Shown piece after piece: positions 55,693 through 64,000 of a stretch of 64,000 nucleotides of DNA; positions within the stretch are counted from its first letter, which is position 1; each line of letters opens with the position of its first letter. The notes under the pieces are model-generated. The model saw only the letters and a program-made list of their open reading frames with translations. It was not told where the DNA came from and ran no database searches. This DNA comes from Mytilus californianus. Its lineage: Eukaryota > Mollusca > Bivalvia > Mytilida > Mytilidae. Both the position numbers and the translations under genes were made by a program. The stretch is taken from assembly GCF_021869535.1 (NCBI RefSeq), contig NW_026262668.1, forward strand, positions 67,477,558 through 67,541,557, read 5' to 3'.

Positions 55693-57175
55693 TTATGGCA
55701 TACTTACCAAGCTCAGAATTGTATAATTTAAGACGTTTCATACCACAAATCTATTAATATTTAGATTCTAAATCAACTTCTGAGGGGATTAAGTGTTTGA
55801 GAATGACAATACATGTCAATTTTATTGTTTGCAGTCCTTAGCAACCAAAATTAGACATTTTGACATAAGGCTTATAAGTGTACTCTATTTGCTTAACCCT
55901 TGCTTCTGAAGGATTGTGCAGTATGTAGTAGCCTCAGTATTGAATGTTTTGTATTTTTTCTTGCGAATATATCAAATTATTATTTTTATCAAGATTTCAT
56001 GTTACATTTTGACAAATATTAAATGTATAGTTGATTCAGCTGTAAGAAATTGATTCCCCATTACCAAGTTTTTTAATCAGGTCTTTGGTATACATTAAAC
56101 ATAAGGATTAACATTTTCATGCTTGAAATTGTTAAATTTTGTACAATTTTGCATCATCAGAGGTCTTATAAAGATTTTCAACATTAAAAACTGACAAAAG
56201 AGGTATAATTTTTAAGATTTTGCCAAAAATTGAGGTAGAAAAAAGATTTTACACTTTGACTTGGCACCTTTCTTTAAATCAGTTTTTGTCGCGTTTCAGT
56301 GTCAACTGCTAACCTTCATAAAATATTCATTACTCAACCAATTTTCAAAAATAAAAGGCCATTTTACTCGTTTTAGCTAGAACAACACAGAAAATTAGTT
56401 AAAAGGGAGAATTAAAAAAAAATATTTACTATTAAGGCATACTTACCAAGCTCAGAATTGTATAATTTAAGACGTTTCATACCACAAATCTATTAATATT
56501 TAGATTCTAAATCAACTTCTGAGGGGATTAAGTGTTTGAGAATGACAATACATGTCAATTTTATTGTTTGCAGTCCTTAGCAACCAAAATTAGACATTTT
56601 GACATAAGGCTTATAAGTGTACTCTATTTGCTTAACCCTTGCTTCTGAAGGATTGTGCAGTATGTAGTAGCCTAAGTATTGAATGTTTTGTATTTTTTCT
56701 TGCGAATATATCAAATTATTATTTTTATCAAGATTTCATGTTACATTTTGACAAATATTAAATGTATAGTTGATTCAGCTGTAAGAAATTGATTCCCCAT
56801 TACCAAGTTTTTTAATCAGGTCTTTGGTATACATTAAACATAAGGATTAACATTTTCATGCTTGAAATTGTTAAATTTTGTACAATTTTGCATCATCAGA
56901 GGTCTTATAAAGATTTTCAACATTAAAAAACTGACAAAAGAGGTATAATTTTTAAGATTTTGCCAAAAATTGAGGTAGAAAAAAGATTTTACACTTTGAC
57001 TTGGCACCTTTCTTTAAATCAGTTTTTGTCGCGTTTCAGTGTCAACTGCTAACCTTCATAAAATATTCATTACTCAACCAATTTTCAAAAATAAAAGGCC
57101 ATTTTACTCGTTTTAGCTAGAAAAACACAGAAAATTAGTTAAAAGGGAGAATTAAAAAAAAATATTTACTATTAA

Positions 57176-57838
57176 GGTAGCAATACACAGTTAGGAGTTT
57201 GGTTTCGCATTTTGGCCCCGGTGGATTTTTCAAATATGAAAGTTATTGTGTAATAAAATTCATTTTTAGACAGCTGAGTACTAATTTAGCCTTCAAAGGT
57301 GGTTTATAAGAACATCAAGATTATTTTTTACATGTTTTATGGGCTATTTTCTGTTTGACTCTCCGTGTTTTCATAGCTAGACCGGTCATCGGTCCAGAAA
57401 TTAATGTAATGTTTACAAACACTTTTTTTCTACACGAAGTTTTTGACGCAATTTTACAAAAAAATGAGATGAAAGACATATGATTTTCATTGGATTTATT
57501 GAAAGATATATGTAAACAGTTTCAGAAAAGGTATTACTTGAAGTGATTGAAATTCTACTTTTGGTCAAATTTTGGGAAAATATGTGACATCTTTTCCCCC
57601 CTTTTTGCTATATTTTATAAAAAAAAAATGCAGATTGTTGCCATGGATACACCAAAAAGAAATTATATTTTACCATTTTATATACTGGATATGAAATCTA
57701 TGGAAGATTCTGATTACATACATATGCACATATATGACACAAACAGTAAGCTTAATATTGCAAGAAGGCAATGAAAAGGGGATGGTAAAATTTATGAGGG
57801 AAAATTTTAACATTTTTTCCTAACTGTTTATTGCTACC
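57176..57838. mobile_element. X element, copy 2
   Basis: Same ends as copy 1; preceded by TTAA at the end of a Y module and followed by TTATGG leading into the next Y. Confidence 0.85.
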
Positions 57839-59322
57839 TTATGGCATACTTACCAAGCTCAGAATTGTATAATTTAAGACGTTTCATACCACAAATCTAT
57901 TAATATTTAGATTCTAAATCAACTTCTGAGGGGATTAAGTGTTTGAGAATGACAATACATGTCAATTTTATTGTTTGCAGTCCTTAGCAACCAAAATTAG
58001 ACATTTTGACATAAGGCTTATAAGTGTACTCTATTTGCTTAACCCTTGCTTCTGAAGGATTGTGCAGTATGTAGTAGCCTCAGTATTGAATGTTTTGTAT
58101 TTTTTCTTGCGAATATATCAAATTATTATTTTTATCAAGATTTCATGTTACATTTTGACAAATATTAAATGTATAGTTGATTCAGCTGTAAGAAATTGAT
58201 TCCCCATTACCAAGTTTTTTAATCAGGTCTTTGGTATACATTAAACATAAGGATTAACATTTTCATGCTTGAAATTGTTAAATTTTGTACAATTTTGCAT
58301 CATCAGAGGTCTTATAAAGATTTTCAACATTAAAAAACTGACAAAAGAGGTATAATTTTTAAGATTTTGCCAAAAATTGAGGTAGAAAAAAGATTTTACA
58401 CTTTGACTTGGCACCTTTCTTTAAATCAGTTTTTGTCGCGTTTCAGTGTCAACTGCTAACCTTCATAAAATATTCATTACTCAACCAATTTTCAAAAATA
58501 AAAGGCCATTTTACTCGTTTTAGCTAGAACAACACAGAAAATTAGTTAAAAGGGAGAATTAGAAAAAAATATTTACTATTAAGGCATACTTACCAAGCTC
58601 AGAATTGTATAATTTAAGACGTTTCATACCACAAATCTATTAATATTTAGATTCTAAATCAACTTCTGAGGGGATTAAGTGTTTGAGAATGACAATACAT
58701 GTCAATTTTATTGTTTGCAGTCCTTAGCAACCAAAATTAGACATTTTGACATAAGGCTTATAAGTGTACTCTATTTGCTTAACCCTTGCTTCTGAAGGAT
58801 TGTGCAGTATGTAGTAGCCTAAGTATTGAATGTTTTGTATTTTTTCTTGCGAATATATCAAATTATTATTTTTATCAAGATTTCATGTTACATTTTGACA
58901 AATATTAAATGTATAGTTGATTCAGCTGTAAGAAATTGATTCCCCATTACCAAGTTTTTTAATCAGGTCTTTGGTATACATTAAACATAAGGATTAACAT
59001 TTTCATGCTTGAAATTGTTAAATTTTGTACAATTTTGCATCATCAGAGGTCTTATAAAGATTTTCAACATTAAAAAACTGACAAAAGAGGTATAATTTTT
59101 AAGATTTTGCCAAAAATTGAGGTAGAAAAAAGATTTTACACTTTGACTTGGCACCTTTCTTTAAATCAGTTTTTGTCGCGTTTCAGTGTCAACTGCTAAC
59201 CTTCATAAAATATTCATTACTCAACCAATTTTCAAAAATAAAAGGCCATTTTACTCGTTTTAGCTAGAAAAACACAGAAAATTAGTTAAAAGGGAGAATT
59301 AAAAAAAAATATTTACTATTAA

Positions 59323-59985
59323 GGTAGCAATACACAGTTAGGAGTTTGGTTTCGCATTTTGGCCCCGGTGGATTTTTCAAATATGAAAGTTATTGTGTAA
59401 TAAAATTCATTTTTAGACAGCTGAGTACTAATTTAGCCTTCAAAGGTGGTTTATAAGAACATCAAGATTATTTTTTACATGTTTTATGGGCTATTTTCTG
59501 TTTGACTCTCCGTGTTTTCATAGCTAGACCGGTCATCGGTCCAGAAATTAATGTGATGTTTACAAACACTTTTTTTCTACACGAAGTTTTTGACGCAATT
59601 TTACAAAAAAATGAGATGAAAGACATATGATTTTCATTGGATTTATTGAAAGATATATGTGAACAGTTTCAGAAAAGGTATTACTTGAAGTGATTGAAAT
59701 TCTACTTTTGGTCAAATTTTGGGAAAATATGTGACATCTTTTCCCCCCTTTTTGCTATATTTTATAACAAAAAAATGCAGATTGTTGCCATGGATACACC
59801 AAAAAGAAATTATATTTTACCATTTTATATACTGGATATGAAATCTATGGAAGATTCTGATTACATACATATGCACATATATGACACAAACAGTAAGCTT
59901 AATATTGCAAGAAGGCAATGAAAAGGGGATGGTAAAATTTATGAGGGAAAATTTTAACATTTTTTCCTAACTGTTTATTGCTACC
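59323..59985. mobile_element. X element, copy 3
   Basis: Same ends; carries TAATGTGATG and ATAACAAAAAAATG variants shared only with copy 4, so copies 3 and 4 are the closer pair. Confidence 0.85.
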
Positions 59986-62209
59986 TTATGGCATACTTAC
60001 CAAGCTCAGAATTGTATAATTTAAGACGTTTCATACCACAAATCTATTAATATTTAGATTCTAAATCAACTTCTGAGGGGATTAAGTGTTTGAGAATGAC
60101 AATACATGTCAATTTTATTGTTTGCAGTCCTTAGCAACCAAAATTAGACATTTTGACATAAGGCTTATAAGTGTACTCTATTTGCTTAACCCTTGCTTCT
60201 GAAGGATTGTGCAGTATGTAGTAGCCTAAGTATTGAATGTTTTGTATTTTTTCTTGCGAATATATCAAATTATTATTTTTATCAAGATTTCATGTTACAT
60301 TTTGACAAATATTAAATGTATAGTTGATTCAGCTGTAAGAAAATGATTCCCCATTACCAAGTTTTTTAATCAGGTCTTTGGTATACATTAAACATAAGGA
60401 TTAACATTTTCATGCTTGAAATTGTTAAATTTTGTACAATTTTGCATCATCAGAGGTCTTATAAAGATTTTCAACATTAAAAAACTGACAAAAGAGGTAT
60501 AATTTTTAAGATTTTGCCAAAAATTGAGGTAGAAAAAAGATTTTACACTTTGACTTGGCACCTTTCTTTAAATCAGTTTTTGTCGCGTTTCAGTGTCAAC
60601 TGCTAACCTTCATAAAATATTCATTACTCAACCAATTTTCAAAAATAAAAGGCCATTTTACTCGTTTTAGCTAGAACAACACAGAAAATTAGTTAAAAGG
60701 GAGAATTAAAAAAAAATATTTACTATTAAGGCATACTTACCAAGCTCAGAATTGTATAATTTAAGACGTTTCATACCACAAATCTATTAATATTTAGATT
60801 CTAAATCAACTTCTGAGGGGATTAAGTGTTTGAGAATGACAATACATGTCAATTTTATTGTTTGCAGTCCTTAGCAACCAAAATTAGACATTTTGACATA
60901 AGGCTTATAAGTGTACTCTATTTGCTTAACCCTTGCTTCTGAAGGATTGTGCAGTATGTAGTAGCCTAAGTATTGAATGTTTTGTATTTTTTCTTGCGAA
61001 TATATCAAATTATTATTTTTATCAAGATTTCATGTTACATTTTGACAAATATTAAATGTATAGTTGATTCAGCTGTAAGAAATTGATTCCCCATTACCAA
61101 GTTTTTTAATCAGGTCTTTGGTATACATTAAACATAAGGATTAACATTTTCATGCTTGAAATTGTTAAATTTTGTACAATTTTGCATCATCAGAGGTCTT
61201 ATAAAGATTTTCAACATTAAAAAACTGACAAAAGAGGTATAATTTTTAAGATTTTGCCAAAAATTGAGGTAGAAAAAAGATTTTACACTTTGACCTGGCA
61301 CCTTTCTTTAAATCAGTTTTTGTCGCGTTTCAGTGTCAACTGCTAACCTTCATAAAATATTCATTACTCAACCAATTTTCAAAAATAAAAGGCCATTTTA
61401 CTCGTTTTAGCTAGAACAACACAGAAAATTAGTTAAAAGGGAGAATTAAAAAAAAATATTTACTATTAAGGCATACTTACCAAGCTCAGAATTGTATAAT
61501 TTAAGACGTTTCATACCACAAATCTATTAATATTTAGATTCTAAATCAACTTCTGAGGGGATTAAGTGTTTGAGAATGACAATACATGTCAATTTTATTG
61601 TTTGCAGTCCTTAGCAACCAAAATTAGACATTTTGACATAAGGCTTATAAGTGTACTCTATTTGCTTAACCCTTGCTTCTGAAGGATTGTGCAGTATGTA
61701 GTAGCCTAAGTATTGAATGTTTTGTATTTTTTCTTGCGAATATATCAAATTATTATTTTTATCAAGATTTCATGTTACATTTTGACAAATATTAAATGTA
61801 TAGTTGATTCAGCTGTAAGAAATTGATTCCCCATTACCAAGTTTTTTAATCAGGTCTTTGGTATACATTAAACATAAGGATTAACATTTTCATGCTTGAA
61901 ATTGTTAAATTTTGTACAATTTTGCATCATCAGAGGTCTTATAAAGATTTTCAACATTAAAAAACTGACAAAAGAGGTATAATTTTTAAGATTTTGCCAA
62001 AAATTGAGGTAGAAAAAAGATTTTACACTTTGACTTGGCACCTTTCTTTAAATCAGTTTTTGTCGCGTTTCAGTGTCAACTGCTAACCTTCATAAAATAT
62101 TCATTACTCAACCAATTTTCAAAAATAAAAGGCCATTTTACTCGTTTTAGCTAGAAAAACACAGAAAATTAGTTAAAAGGGAGAATTAAAAAAAAATATT
62201 TACTATTAA

Positions 62210-62872
62210 GGTAGCAATACACAGTTAGGAGTTTGGTTTCGCATTTTGGCCCCGGTGGATTTTTCAAATATGAAAGTTATTGTGTAATAAAATTCATTTT
62301 TAGACAGCTGAGTACTAATTTAGCCTTCAAAGGTGGTTTATAAGAACATCAAGATTATTTTTTACATGTTTTATGGGCTATTTTCTGTTTGACTCTCCGT
62401 GTTTTCATAGCTAGACCGGTCATCGGTCCAGAAATTAATGTGATGTTTACAAACACTTTTTTTCTACACGAAGTTTTTGACGCAATTTTACAAAAAAATG
62501 AGATGAAAGACATATGATTTTCATTGGATTTATTGAAAGATATATGTGAACAGTTTCAGAAAAGGTATTACTTGAAGTGATTGAAATTCTACTTTTGGTC
62601 AAATTTTGGGAAAATATGTGACATCTTTTCCCCCCTTTTTGCTATATTTTATAACAAAAAAATGCAGATTGTTGCCATGGATACACCAAAAAGAAATTAT
62701 ATTTTACCATTTTATATACTGGATATGAAATCTATGGAAGATTCTGATTACATACATATGCACATATATGACACAAACAGTAAGCTTAATATTGCAAGAA
62801 GGCAATGAAAAGGGGATGGTAAAATTTATGAGGGAAAATTTTAACATTTTTTCCTAACTGTTTATTGCTACC
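62210..62872. mobile_element. X element, copy 4
   Basis: Same ends and the copy-3 type variants; the unit before it has three Y modules instead of two. Confidence 0.85.
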
Positions 62873-64000
62873 TTATGGCATACTTACCAAGCTCAGAATT
62901 GTATAATTTAAGACGTTTCATACCACAAATCTATTAATATTTAGATTCTAAATCAACTTCTGAGGGGATTAAGTGTTTGAGAATGACAATACATGTCAAT
63001 TTTATTGTTTGCAGTCCTTAGCAACCAAAATTAGACATTTTGACATAAGGCTTATAAGTGTACTCTATTTGCTTAACCCTTGCTTCTGAAGGATTGTGCA
63101 GTATGTAGTAGCCTAAGTATTGAATGTTTTGTATTTTTTCTTGCGAATATATCAAATTATTATTTTTATCAAGATTTCATGTTACATTTTGACAAATATT
63201 AAATGTATAGTTGATTCAGCTGTAAGAAATTGATTCCCCATTACCAAGTTTTTTAATCAGGTCTTTGGTATACATTAAACATAAGGATTAACATTTTCAT
63301 GCTTGAAATTGTTAAATTTTGTACAATTTTGCATCATCAGAGGTCTTATAAAGATTTTCAACATTAAAAAACTGACAAAAGAGGTATAATTTTTAAGATT
63401 TTGCCAAAAATTGAGGTAGAAAAAAGATTTTACACTTTGACTTGGCACCTTTCTTTAAATCAGTTTTTGTCGCGTTTCAGTGTCAACTGCTAACCTTCAT
63501 AAAATATTCATTACTCAACCAATTTTCAAAAATAAAAGGCCATTTTACTCGTTTTAGCTAGAACAACACAGAAAATTAGTTAAAAGGGAGAATTAAAAAA
63601 AAATATTTACTATTAAGGCATACTTACCAAGCTCAGAATTGTATAATTTAAGACGTTTCATACCACAAATCTATTAATATTTAGATTCTAAATCAACTTC
63701 TGAGGGGATTAAGTGTTTGAGAATGACAATACATGTCAATTTTATTGTTTGCAGTCCTTAGCAACCAAAATTAGACATTTTGACATAAGGCTTATAAGTG
63801 TACTCTATTTGCTTAACCCTTGCTTCTGAAGGATTGTGCAGTATGTAGTAGCCTAAGTATTGAATGTTTTGTATTTTTTCTTGCGAATATATCAAATTAT
63901 TATTTTTATCAAGATTTCATGTTACATTTTGACAAATATTAAATGTATAGTTGATTCAGCTGTAAGAAATTGATTCCCCATTACCAAGTTTTTTAATCAG

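Larger units (their letters stand above)
55030..64000. repeat. Higher-order tandem array of X (667 bp) and Y (740 bp) modules
   Basis: Module order is X Y Y X Y Y X Y Y Y X Y Y, continuing past the window. X modules start at 55030, 57176, 59323 and 62210; Y modules at 55697, 56436, 57843, 58583, 59990, 60730, 61470, 62877 and 63617. The X-to-X distances 2,146, 2,147 and 2,887 bp equal X+2Y, X+2Y and X+3Y. Variants mark position: the first Y of units 1 and 2 reads GCCTCAGTATTG whereas all others read GCCTAAGTATTG, and a Y followed by X has CTAGAAAAACACAG whereas a Y followed by Y has CTAGAACAACACAG. X1 and X2 share ATAAAAAAAAAATG; X3 and X4 share ATAACAAAAAAATG. The array thus grew by unequal exchange of whole units. 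Confidence 0.97.

Noticed and set aside
55401-62808. 75-codon ORF conserved in all four X modules
   Set aside because: Copies differ by at most one residue, as does the surrounding DNA, so there is no evidence for protein-level selection, and no known motif.

Overview
This is an AT-rich, intron-rich, repeat-laden animal nuclear sequence with no bacterial or organellar features. Several signs point to a bivalve mollusc, most likely a marine mussel (Mytilidae): an expanded-type secreted C-type lectin gene, Penelope-like and non-LTR retroelement relics, V/Meta-SINE-like tails, and dispersed tails I associate with Mytilus genomes. The species call rests on memory of those repeats and is inference.

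Layout. 1-3358: a satellite array of about 0.5 kb monomers with an alternating 539/500-bp higher-order pattern. 3359-7030: mostly unique DNA with a 29-bp direct repeat and a diverged 0.5-kb tandem duplication. 7030-7319 (minus): an orphan first exon (signal peptide plus PAN/apple-like cysteine motif). 7320-23900: a gene desert filled with a Penelope-like relic, MITEs, minisatellites and two sets of inverted repeats. 23949-37225 (minus): a complete four-exon gene for a 212-residue secreted PAN-like plus C-type lectin protein; all splice sites and phases agree. Its introns hold a SAM-domain pseudogene, a MITE, Penelope tails and other relics. 37500-42400: tandem duplications, a 46-bp minisatellite and retroelement tails. 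42500-46200: an intact Ser/Thr-rich secreted-protein gene (44864-45544, minus) beside its decayed tandem paralogue. 46600-54500: nested mobile elements, including a 5'-truncated LINE inserted in a SINE-like repeat with an 8-bp target duplication, a 150-bp palindrome, and a second LINE relic split by a MITE with TAA target duplications. 55030-64000: a large tandem array built from a 663-bp element with 21-bp terminal inverted repeats (X) and a 740-bp module (Y), ordered XYY XYY XYYY XYY, running off the window.

Only two genes look intact: the lectin and the Ser/Thr-rich secreted protein. The orphan exon at 7.2 kb shares cysteine spacing and splice position with exon 1 of the lectin, so the two are probably paralogues on the same strand about 30 kb apart. 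No operon, CRISPR, rRNA or functional tRNA gene was seen. The most notable content is structural: two higher-order satellite arrays, one of them carrying a transposon as part of its unit, and several insertions whose order can be read from target-site duplications.
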